DNA of 64,000 nt from Beaufortia kweichowensis (Eukaryota; Chordata; Actinopteri; Cypriniformes; Gastromyzontidae). The translations under genes were made by a program, and so were the position numbers. Every line of letters begins with the position of its first letter. Position 1 is the stretch's first letter. The stretch covers positions 10,690,645-10,754,644 of the forward strand of contig CM032813.1 in the NCBI GenBank assembly GCA_019155185.1, in the 5' to 3' direction. Of the stretch, positions 11,452 to 21,500 are shown piece after piece. The notes under the pieces are model-generated. The model was not told the origin of the DNA, made no database searches, and was given only the letters and a program-made list of their open reading frames with translations.

Positions 11452-12379
11452 GGGTCATTGTACGAAAATGTCCATTTTTCTGTCCCTAACCTTTACAGAA
11501 ACATTACACTTAAAAAACACTTTAGGGTTACAATTTCTTTATTTTAAAATAAAACAAAATGTTATTCGAACAGTTACACCTTCTTAAGCCATCAATGTGG
11601 CTATATTTGTTTTGGAATTAATTATATAGAATTCAAAGCACCACAAAACTGCTCGTCCTCACAGCCATGTACGGAGGAACCATGTTCCTTAATTTGAGGT
11701 CAAAAACTGTTTTCATCATTTAGAAAACAATAATGCATTCATAACTATCAAATTTATAATGTTAATGACATAAAAAACAAAATGCAGAATTAATATGATA
11801 AAATATATAATGAAAGTAGTGGTTCCCTGCTGTTGTTACTGATGTTTCTGTTTACCAAAAATCTTTTATTTTGAAATAAAAATCACACTTGTGACATCAC
11901 TGGATGCCCTTCTTCCTATTTCCTGAAGATCCATGAAGATAGGACCATAAGTCCACTGTTGCTTTTCAGTTTTCAGTAATTTTCTTATTTATCTCATGAT
12001 TTCATATAAAGCTTTTAGTTACTGGTATGACCTACTTTATTGTTAGAGAATTGTAAAAAAATTTAATGCAAATGGATTGAACTACTTAATTTAGTGAGTA
12101 TACCATGATTGACAACATGTGGTTTGATACCTTGCAGCAGCCTTTTTGTAAAATGCATTTTTTTCATGAATATAGTCACTGGTGTTACCTTCTTTATGGG
12201 TAGCACCATTGAAGATCAGTAACACTAGTGCCTCTCAGATAATTAAGCTGTTATTTATGTATATTCATAAAGTCAAAAGGTAATCTAAGTTTAAATGTTA
12301 GACCGCATAGTTTAAAAAAAAGAAGTATATTTGAAGACATCTTCCCATACCAAAAGTGTACATTTCTGTAGAATGACCC
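11452..12379. mobile_element. Nonautonomous DNA transposon with terminal inverted repeats
   Basis: The left end GGGTCATTGTACGAAAATGT matches the right end in inverted form (GTACATTTCTGTAGAATGACCC, 12358-12379): both begin GGGTCATT, followed by GTAC/CTAC and then AAATGT. The sequence TTCT lies immediately outside both ends (11448-11451 and 12380-12383), consistent with a 4 bp target duplication. The 928 bp interior is AT-rich and has no open frame longer than about 60 codons, so it must have been mobilised in trans. The transposase superfamily cannot be set from the ends alone. Confidence 0.6.
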
Positions 12380-12383
12380 TTCT

Positions 12384-14006
12384 AATGCCCCGTCTCCTAC
12401 AAAAAATAGTAAAAAGTCACATTAACTGACACACATTTTTCATTTAGTTTATACTGTTCAAACAGAAAAAAGCAGGAATAAACAAAAATGTAAAAACAAG
12501 AGTCACTTTAAATTTTTCTTTTTTATTCTTATGAGCATCAGTGCGCCCCTAGTGGTCGATAAAGATACTGCTTGCTCTCTGTTAAATGAACTTGTTTTTC
12601 GCAAAGGAAAAACAAAGTTTTTGCTGCTGGCGGAGTTTTCAGGGATTTTGGAGTCAAATAAACAAAATTGAATATACCAAAGGGAAAATAATGCAGAAAG
12701 AAAACTTATAATTATATGTGTTGCCCTTCCAGGGCATCTTTGATAAATAAATACACAAACACTTAAAGGGGCTGTTGTACAATATAGATAGCTAGCAAAA
12801 TATTTCGCCTTTCTTAGCAAGAAACAATCTACCCACAACTGTATCAGATGTACATAGAGTATTCAATCAGTGACATTTACTTTATACCACATTAGAGAGC
12901 AGTAAGTCTCAGCTCTCATTAGAGCTCATCATAAAGTCATTGAGTTATGTAATGTCATATATTTTATTGCACGTTACATTTCTTGGTTGGCTCTCCTGGC
13001 CCTCAACCTTAGTTCGTATTTCACTTCATAGCACATATGAGTGTTACCTGTTGTAATATCCTTTATGGTGTTCGAGAGCAAGAATATTATCCATTTATGG
13101 TATCTCAGGATATTGAGGACATGCCATTGAAAGATCCACCCATCGTTTTCAGTAGTAAAAAGATATGAGTGACGGAGATCCAGACAAACCCAGAGCTCGA
13201 CACGGATAGAGAAGTTAGTCAAGCAAATGATTGGGTGCCGTGTTATAGTCCCCTTGGATGATAACAGCATCTCCTTCAGATGCCTTTCTTATGCCGAGGT
13301 CTCGCGCTGTCTTTCACTAGTACCGACTGTATGTGCCGTGCTAATTAATAAGGCCACCGCAGCGTGTAATTGGTCCTTTCTTACGAAGTTAACTCTGGTT
13401 TACCTCGAGGCGAAAGGTAGAGCTGTTCTTCTATCCGTTAAATGGTGTCATCACCTGTATCTACTAGAAGCCCGAAAGGTGAATGTGAACTCCCCTGGTG
13501 ACACGTTCTCGGGTTCATTCTTCTCGTCTGCAACATGATGGGAGTAGAATTTGCATACTTGTACTGTATGCTAAAGGTATGGCTTGGTACTGACTTTGCT
13601 AGTCATGTAAAAATACATTTACTCCTCACATTCCAAAGAGTCATAAACACAAAGTGTACAGATTGGGACATACATTTGGCTTTTGCCTTTGCAAATCGGA
13701 GCCATAGCATAAAGCCACTTGTCCGAGCGTGGTGTGACCATCAGAACTACACACATGCTCAGCGTAAGAGACAGCCAAAGAAATCAATCTGTGCTTCTCT
13801 GATCCAGAAGGCCTGGCCTTTCCTCCTCTCTCCCGAGAGACATCGGCAATTCACTTTTGAAATCTTTTACTTTGCATTGATGCTTTAATTTATTCAATTG
13901 CAAATGTCTTTCATGAGGAGGATGTTTTAGATGGACTACAGTATTTTGGCTTCAGGGTGCCCTTTAGTCAGATAATTTTTTAGGGTATTTTTAACATTTG
14001 GAAATG
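12384..14006. other. Unique noncoding DNA
   Basis: No repeat was recognised. Open frames of 98-117 codons on both strands between 12974 and 13888 overlap one another and show no domain. The block 13180-13880 is GC-richer than its surroundings and might be conserved noncoding. Confidence 0.35.
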
Positions 14007-14523
14007 TACACTGCCGCTCAAAAGTTTGGGATCAATAAGACTTGTAATGTTTTTTTTAAAGAAGTATCTTGCGCTCATCAAGGCTGCATTTATTTGATCA
14101 AAAATACAAAAAAAACAGTAATATTCAAAATGTTATTAAAATATAAAATAATGTTTTTTATATTAATATACTTCAAAATATAATTTATTTATTTGATGCA
14201 AAGCTGAATTTTTGTCAGCCGTTACTCCAGTCTTAAGCGTCACATGATCCTTCAGAAACCATTCTAATATGCTGATTTATATAGTATTATCAGTGTTGTA
14301 AACAGGTGTGCTGGCCAAATATTTTTTAACCCTTGATTATTTTTTTTTAGGATTCTTTGATGAATAACAAGTTAAAAAAACAGCATTTATTAAAAAAATT
14401 TTTTTTTCTAACAATGTAAGTCTATGTAAATCTTTTTTTAATTTGATGAATAGAAGTATTAATTACTTTAAAAAAAGAAAGAATAAAAGTGTGCTGACCC
14501 CAAACCTTTGAATAGTAGTGTAT
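14007..14523 (+). mobile_element. Palindromic fish DNA element, full-length copy
   Basis: The left end TACACTGCCGCTCAAAAGTT and right end AACCTTTGAATAGTAGTGTA are imperfect inverted repeats (TACACT...TCAAAAGTTTGGG). The interior words are those of a very abundant teleost element: CATCAAGGCTGCATTTATTT, CAGCCGTTACTCCAGTCTTA, CACATGATCCTTCAGAAACC. It is noncoding. A partial inverted copy follows at 14592-14936. Confidence 0.65.
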
Positions 14524-14591
14524 ATTGTTAGAAAACCTTTCCATTCTAAAATTCTTTTAATTCTAAATTCTTTTTAACCTTTTAATGTTTA

Positions 14592-14936
14592 AAGAATCCT
14601 GAAAAAAGTATCACAGGTTCCAAAAAAATATTAAGCAGCACAACTGTTTCCAGCACTGATAATAAATCACAATATTAGAATGGTTTCTGAAGGATCATGT
14701 GACACTTAAGACTGGAGTAACAGCTGATGAAAATTCAGCTTTGCATCCCAGGAATAAATTCTATTTTGAAGTATATTAATATAAAAACCATTATTTTATA
14801 TTGTAATAACATTTTGCAATATTACAGTTTTTTTCTGTATTTTTGATCAAATAAATGCAGCCTTAATGAGCTTATGAGACTTCTTTAAAAAACATTACAA
14901 GTCTTACTGATCCCAAACTTTTGAGCAGGGGTGTAT
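14592..14936 (-). mobile_element. Palindromic fish DNA element, partial inverted copy
   Basis: Same family as 14007-14523 in opposite orientation: GGTTTCTGAAGGATCATGTG, ACTGGAGTAACAGCTGATGA, ATAAATGCAGCCTTAATGAG, and the end AAACTTTTGAGCAGGGGTGT. Only the half carrying its own 5' end is present. The two copies together make a stem of about 300 bp per arm. Confidence 0.65.
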
Positions 14937-15109
14937 TTTTACCAAAATAAGTTTGGAAAAGTGTTTTTTTTTCCTTTTTAAAAATGTCTTTCTTGTTTTT
15001 ATTTTGCTTTCATAATGCAAAAAAAAACCTCCTCAACTTTTGATATCCACCCATACAAAAAAGGGCATCAGGGAAATTGAGAAACAACAAAACCATATTT
15101 GAATGTCTC

Positions 15110-15430
15110 GTCCCTTTGAAATTCCCTCTCGCGGGTTCAGCCTTTGAAAGCTGAAGCTGCCGAGACGGCGTCGGTCACAAATGGACCACGTGGCGAGATG
15201 TGGGACCCGCGGGGTGCGCCGGAAAGCACGGGGTAACGGGGATGAGGTGGGTTATCTCGCCCAGCTGGAGAACGAACATAAAGAATCCAGACGGCAGCGA
15301 TTGGAGTCGCAGGGGCGCCGGCGCAGATTGCCTGTGCACCGAGAGACATGATGCCTCTGTTGTGCCAAATAAATTCTGAGAATGTTAGGCTTCGGCTGTG
15401 TGTGTATGCTTCAGATAAGCTGATCATAAA
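15110..15430. other. GC-rich block, candidate conserved noncoding or CpG-rich element
   Basis: This block has clearly more C+G and CpG than its surroundings (GCCGAGACGGCGTCGG, GGGACCCGCGGGGTGCGCCG) and no repeat words. A 96-codon open frame on the minus strand spans it, but it lacks splice-site-bounded structure and family resemblance, so it is not called as coding. It could be an unmethylated regulatory island. Confidence 0.35.
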
Positions 15431-16010
15431 TGGAGGGATTTATGATAGCGTATTAGGCAGCTGCATTTGTTCATTCAACTATTATGAAAAGGAGGGGCGC
15501 ATAGAATGAGACAATCAGTTTGTTGTTTTTTATGCAGAAAACTACATCAGCAGGAGGGAGATGGGGAATAGAATCGCAATTGTTTGTTTGAAGGTTTTTG
15601 CGTTAAACCGTTTGAAAGATAGCAAAGCCGGAGAGAGAGAAGGGATGGTGCTGAATTATCCAGATTTTTGAATTACTGTTTTGTTAGCAGACAGCCAAAT
15701 GGTGTAATGTAAATCAACATGTAATCCGCCACCTTGCCGTTACCTCAGGCGCACAGGAAGCGCACGCATCCCTTCACTATTGATTTATTGAGTGCTGCAG
15801 GCTATGACAGGACTGGGCTGCTTCAGGTTTTTGTTGTTTTGTGGCATTGACAGTAGAGATTAGCGTTAGTCTGTCTGGATGTGAGGGGGGAATTGTGAGA
15901 TCTTGGTAAGAGGTAGACGGCTTTCTCAGATGAATGCTAAAATACCTGCTCGCTTAAATGGTCCTACTGATTTCAACGACTCTTTGTCTTGCCTGTATTA
16001 TACACTACAT
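15431..16010. other. Unique noncoding DNA, no gene seen
   Basis: Nothing was recognised before the start of the tetranucleotide tract. Confidence 0.4.
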
Positions 16011-16577
16011 TCATCCATCCATCCTCCATCCATCCTTCCATCCCTACATCCATACATCCTCATCCATCCATCCATCCCTCCATCCATATCCATCCTTCCA
16101 TCCATCCTTCCATCCATCCATCCATCCATCCTTCCATCCATCCTTCCATCCATCCTTCCATCCCTACATCCATCCATCCATCCATTCATTCATTTATTCT
16201 TCCATCCATCCATTCATCTATCCATTCATTCTTCCATCCATCCATCCTTCCATCCATCCATCCATTCATTCATTTATCCATCCATTCATGCATCAATTCT
16301 TCATCCAATCCATTCATCTATCCATCCATTCTTCCATTATCTCAGTCCATCCATCCATCCATCCATCCATTCATCCATCCATCCATCCATCCATTCATTC
16401 ATTTATTCTTCCATCCATCCATTCATCTATCCATTCATTCTTCCATCCATCTCTCCATTCATCCATCCATCCATCCCTCCATGCATCAATGCATCAATCC
16501 ATCCCTCTATCCATCCATTCATTTATGCATCAGTCCATCCATCCATCCATCCATCCATCCATCCATTCATTCTTCCT
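16011..16577. repeat. Imperfect ATCC microsatellite
   Basis: About 570 bp of ATCC units interrupted by ATTC, TTCC, CTCC and ATTT variants. It keeps long open frames in all three + frames (proline/serine/isoleucine/histidine runs), which are translations of the repeat and not proteins. Confidence 0.95.
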
Positions 16578-16719
<142 letters not shown>

Positions 16720-16932
16720 AATTCTTCCATCCCTCCATTCATGCATCAATCCATCCATCCATCCATCCATCATTGCATCAATCCATCAATCCATCCCTCC
16801 ATCCATCCCTCCCTCCATCCATCCCTCCGTCCATACCTCCATCCATCCATCTATCCATCCATCCTCCCATTCACTTTTCCATTTATCAATCCATACGTCC
16901 ACCTATCCATTTGTCTGTTCATCCATCCACAT
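16720..16932. repeat. Imperfect ATCC microsatellite, distal part
   Basis: Continuation of the degenerate ATCC array, with CCTCC and ATCA variants, fading out by about 16930. Confidence 0.9.
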
Positions 16933-18979
16933 GAAGGCATACTTCTAAGAATACATATTGAAATGACACAAAAAAGCTTTTACAAGCTACAGTTGACTAA
17001 AACCAAGCCTTTACTTTATCTCTTGAAATCCAGCTAGATGTTTTTTAAATGTGTTTAGTCAAATAGGCTTTTAGTCAATGTGAGAGAACGTTCATGCTAT
17101 TATAATTCGTCCTCCATCATCTTAGAGGGTACTTACATAAATGTGATGTCTTTTAACAGAGAAGTGCAGATTTTTTAACAGATTGAGACAGAAGACCCAG
17201 ATGTGATGAAAGGAGCAGTGGGCTACTCTAGTAAAAGACTTCATGACAGATGTGACAGTGTATGTAATTGTTATTGCTTCCTGTCTTATGGTGTTAAAGT
17301 AAAAGGTATTAGCTTTTTTAATGTGACAAAATGACAACTCCTCCTTTCACACACTTGACAAATGAATACTTCAGATGTCCGCGTAGATTTTCACGTCTTT
17401 TATGCGATCTCATTAAGCATATTTTTTTTTCTTAAATACCTTTAAACAATGACGTGGACTAAACCATCAGGATGGTTTAAAGACGCTTTGAATGCTTCTA
17501 ACGTCTTCAAGGATGCCTATTTACACTAGATAACCAGACAAAAAGATGCTGTGTTAAAAAAGTCTGTGAATAATGTTGAATGCCTCGTGTTCCTCTTGAG
17601 GTGGAATGATTGAATTTCTCCGTTATATGCCTCTGTTATTGTTCAGATAGGATGGTTTTGTAGCTTGAGAAGTCCCCTTCAGCGTTCCCGTCTCTGTGAC
17701 GAACACACAATGCCAGAATTGATCCACGTTTGCCCTCGTGGGAACCGTAATGAATGACCGTGCGTGTCAACACAAACACATTGAAAATGTCCGTCTCGGT
17801 GAAGATTTTACCGCCACCGGGGAGCTCTCCTACCTAAAGCTCTTTATGAATCTTTCATCTTTTAATATTTGATAATGAGACCGGTGCGGCTTTGACCTGC
17901 GTAATTACTGGCCGAATATTCAAGGGTCTCGAATCTGAATTGCAATCAGGCTGGCTAATGGTGCTGACAGCTCTGGTTAGCAGTGTTTTATGGTCACTGA
18001 GGCACACTGGCGCAGATGGGCATGGGGTTGAGGATGAGACCCCTGATGGGAAGTGGGGATGGGGCAGAGGGCCGGTCATTAAGATGGTCAACAGCTGTTG
18101 GCATCTTGGCACGTTGACAGTTCAAGGCCACCTTTTGACCCGAGGCATGCAGGGAGCATGCAAATAAGACAGGCATCATCACACATTCTCTCTCGGTTCC
18201 ATTTTCTTCTCCTTCCCTCTGTTTAGAGACGAGGTCAATGTGGCATAATCACTTACATCGGAACGATACCGCGCCCCAACAGTGAGCAACACAGGTCACA
18301 AAACACAGATGTTGATCTCTTTCTCCGTCTCTCTCTCTCATCGCCACCGCCTGATTGCCCCGTCAGCGAAGGATATTGTGTGTGAATTAAGGAGTTCATT
18401 GCTGGGGCCTGGTAGGCCATTAATTCATATCTGTGCACTAATGAGGAAGTGTCAGTAATGGAGCAGCAGAGCGCGTTAGGATGCGGCGGCCGGCACACAG
18501 CGCAATTATGTCATCATGGATTAAACCTGTGTTTCAGCCAATCAATGCCCATGAGCTTAGCCATTCTGGACTCCCAATAAACAAATAGTCCAGCGCCTGC
18601 TACTTCCAATGAACCACGCTAATTCAGAGACCCTGCCTGCCTGTGCGTGTGGAGAGAAAGTAATAAAAGCTGCTATGATGCTGCATTTTCACAGTGTTGT
18701 GTTTAGTCTTTGGGTCAAGTAAGGTGGTTTTTTTTTTGCAAATCTGATCTAGGGTCATATAAACCAAATCATGTTTGTTATCTAGTATAAAAAATTATGT
18801 CTATTAAATGCAGATGAGAATACGTGACACACATTTGGTAGCATTTTTTTCTGTATATCTAGGGATCAAAATATCACCACCTAGCAACCACTCATAACAT
18901 CCTAGCAACACACTAAGAGATGATAGATAGATAGATAACCACATAGAGAGAATCTGGCAATCACCCTACAATAATGTGT
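16933..18979. other. Unique DNA; candidate conserved noncoding region 17440-18680
   Basis: No repeat words from about 17440 to 18680 and above-average GC. Homeodomain-type and related sites include GGCCATTAATTCATAT (near 18416) and GCGTAATTACTGGCC (near 17899). The short open frames on both strands (60-91 codons) overlap and appear to be chance. Confidence 0.3.
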
Positions 18980-19080
18980 ATATTTACGTTTATGCATTTG
19001 GTCGGTGCTTTTATCCAAAGTGCCGTACAGTGTGTTCAAGCTATACATTTTATCAGTACAGTACATTATGTGTGTTCTTT
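18980..19080 (-). repeat. Teleost SINE/LINE tail fragment
   Basis: Reversed, it reads ACTTTGGATAAAAGCACCGA then CCAAATGCATAAACGT, the conserved teleost 3' tail (TTTGGATAAAAGCGTCTGCC). The tRNA head is missing. A second tail lies at 28404-28470. Confidence 0.6.
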
Positions 19081-19640
19081 GATCGAACACTTTCGAGAAA
19101 CCCTTTATTAAATCAAAGAACATCTGAGCAAGTAGCACCGCTCTAAACCTAAAGCATGTGTTATCGACAAAGCTTGAAGTTAAAGGGTGAAGCGGATGAA
19201 ACTTGATTTCTGAGAAAGCGTTGCTTGTTTGTTGCGGCCTGGTGAAGTCAGAGAATCAAAGCTGAGAGCACATACAGGATGTGTGATTTGCAGCACATTC
19301 CAACAATTCGTGGGTAGTAAAGATTTTATTTTAGGCAGTGTTGGGAGTAATTCAAGATTTAGGATTGTGTTTGTCACACACACAGTTATACAAGTATATA
19401 ACTTGCAGTGAAATGGAACTCTATAGACTATGTATATAGTGTATTTCACCTCAATTAAAATCTGAAATACATATTTAAACTAAAACCAAAAATACTAAAA
19501 AACTAAAAAGTAATGGATTATCAAGTAACTAATTACTATTTTGAACTAAACTTAAACTTAAACTAAAGTATTAGTTAAAAAAAAGAAATATAAAGGAGTT
19601 ACTCTTAAATTACAGTTGCTTATTATGTACTTTCATTATG
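19081..19640. other. Unique AT-rich DNA, no gene seen
   Basis: No gene. The words GGCAGTGTTGGGAGTAATTC near 19335 recall the start of a known fish repeat, but too little follows to call it. Confidence 0.35.
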
Positions 19641-19644
19641 TTTC

Positions 19645-20975
19645 ATTTCAATTATTTATTTTTACCAGTGAAACCAATATAACATCTCAACATTCACAAA
19701 TATACATTTCTGACATTCAAAAACCAAACAAAAACAAATCAGTGACCAATATAGCCACCTTTCTTTGCAAGGACACTCAAAAGCCTGCCATCCATGGATT
19801 CTGTCAGTGTTTTGATCTGTTCACCATCAACATTAGGTGCAGCAACCACAGCCTCCCAGACACTGTTCAGAGAGGTGTACTGTTTTCCCTCCTTGTAAAT
19901 CGCACATTTGATGATGGACCACAGGTTCTCAATGGGGTTCAGATCAGGTGAACAAGGAGGCCATATCATTAGATTTTCTTCTTTTATACCCTTTCTTGCC
20001 AGCCACGCTGTGCAGTACTTGGGCCGCGTGTGATGGAGCATTGTCCTGCATGAAAATCATGTTTTTCTTGAAGGATACAGACTTCTTCCTGTACCACTGC
20101 TTGAAGAAGGTGTCTTCCAGAAACTGGCAGTAGGACTGGGAGTTGAGCTTGACTCCATCCTCAACCCGAAAAGGCCCCACAAGCTCATCTTTGATGATAC
20201 CAGCCCAAACCAGTACTCCACCTCCACACTTGCTGGCGTCTGAGTCGGGACTGGAGCTCTCTGCCCTTTACCAATCCAGCCACGGGCCCATCCATCTGGC
20301 CCATCAAGACTCACTCTCATTTCATCAGTCCATAAAACCTTAGAAAAATCAGTCTTGAGATATTTCTTGGCCCAGTCTTGACGTTTCAGCTTGTGTGTCT
20401 TGTTCAGTGGTGGTCGACTTTCTGCCTTTCTTACCTTGGCCATGTCTCTGAGTATTGCACACCTTGTGTGCTTTTGGGCACTCAGTGATGTTGCAGCTCT
20501 GAAATATGGCCAAACTGGTGGCAAGTGGCATCTTGGCAGCTGCACGCTGACTTTTCTCAGTTCACGGGCAGTTATTTTGCGCCTTGGTTTTTCCACACGC
20601 TTCTTGCGACCCTGTTGACTATTTTGAATGAAACGGCTTGATTGTTCGATGATCACGCTTCAGAAGCTTGGCTATTTTAAGACTGCTGCATCCCTCTGCA
20701 ATATATCTCACTATTTTTACTTTTTTCTGAGCCTGTCAAGTCCTTCTTTGACCCATTTTGCCAAAGGAAAGGAAGTTGCCTAATAATTATGCACACCTGA
20801 TATAGGGTGTTGATGTCATTAGACCACACCCTTCTCATTACAGAGATGCACATCACCTAATATGCTTAATTGGTAGTAGGCTTTCCAGCCTATACAGCTT
20901 GGAGTAAGACAACATGCATAACGAGGATGATGTGGTCAAAATATTCATTTGCCTAATAATTCTGCACTCCCTGTA
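19645..20975 (-). mobile_element. Tc1/mariner-type transposon, decayed copy
   Basis: The minus-strand 5' end lies at about 20975 and starts TACAGGGAGTGCAGAATTAT, a terminal sequence typical of a widespread teleost Tc1-like family. An internal repeat of the end (CCTAATAATTATGCACACC, 20780-20798) lies further in. The decayed transposase gene occupies 19739-20756. The 3' terminus is not recognisable: similarity fades near 19645 without the matching inverted repeat, so this end is deleted or eroded. The element abuts the GT/AT microsatellite at 20976, suggesting insertion at a TA inside the repeat. Confidence 0.85.
19739..20756 (-). pseudogene. Tc1-like transposase, multiply frameshifted
   Basis: The product would be a DDE transposase acting in the nucleus to cut and reinsert the element. 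The start is the ATG at 20756-20754, and frame is lost almost at once because an A is missing from a run. A basic segment NSQQGRKKR (near 20624-20600) follows the DNA-binding half. Catalytic residues are visible: D in VLWTDEMR (20326-20324), D in MQDNAPSH (20045-20043) and E in NPIENLW (19930-19928). The last two are separated by 112 nt, or 37 codons plus one extra base, not the 34 of classical Tc1. Expected length is about 340 residues. I count at least five frameshifts: near the start, near 20650, a compensating pair around 20560 and 20490, near 20230, and between the second D and the E. No functional protein can be made. Confidence 0.85.
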
Positions 20976-21318
<343 letters not shown>

Positions 21319-21349
21319 AAAAGTATATATTTACAGTATGTTAATTTTG

Positions 21350-21500
21350 TTTTGGTAACACTTTTTTACAATGTCTTATAGTGATAACAGTAAATTACGC
21401 ATGCACTTAACCCTAAAGCAAACACTTTTCCTAATCCTAACCCTATAGTAAGTACATGTTGTTAATTAGTTTTATTAGTACATAAATTTTATAATAAAAA
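21350..21500. repeat. Fragment of the 'GGTAACACTTTACAAT' fish DNA element
   Basis: GGTAACACTTTTTTACAATG at the left, then CCTAATCCTAACCCTATAGT and AAGTACATGTTGTTAATTAG, in the same order as in a common teleost nonautonomous element. The opposite terminus was not found. Confidence 0.5.

Noticed and set aside
13227..13888. Two consecutive + strand open frames of 103 and 117 codons
   Set aside because: No domain, adjacent but different frames, and an opposing open frame overlaps; a donor-like GTAAGAG near 13745 has no matching acceptor of quality.
19335..19540. Possible 'GTGTTGGGAGTAA' fish repeat
   Set aside because: Only the first ~20 bp resemble it; the following words are too diverged to assign.
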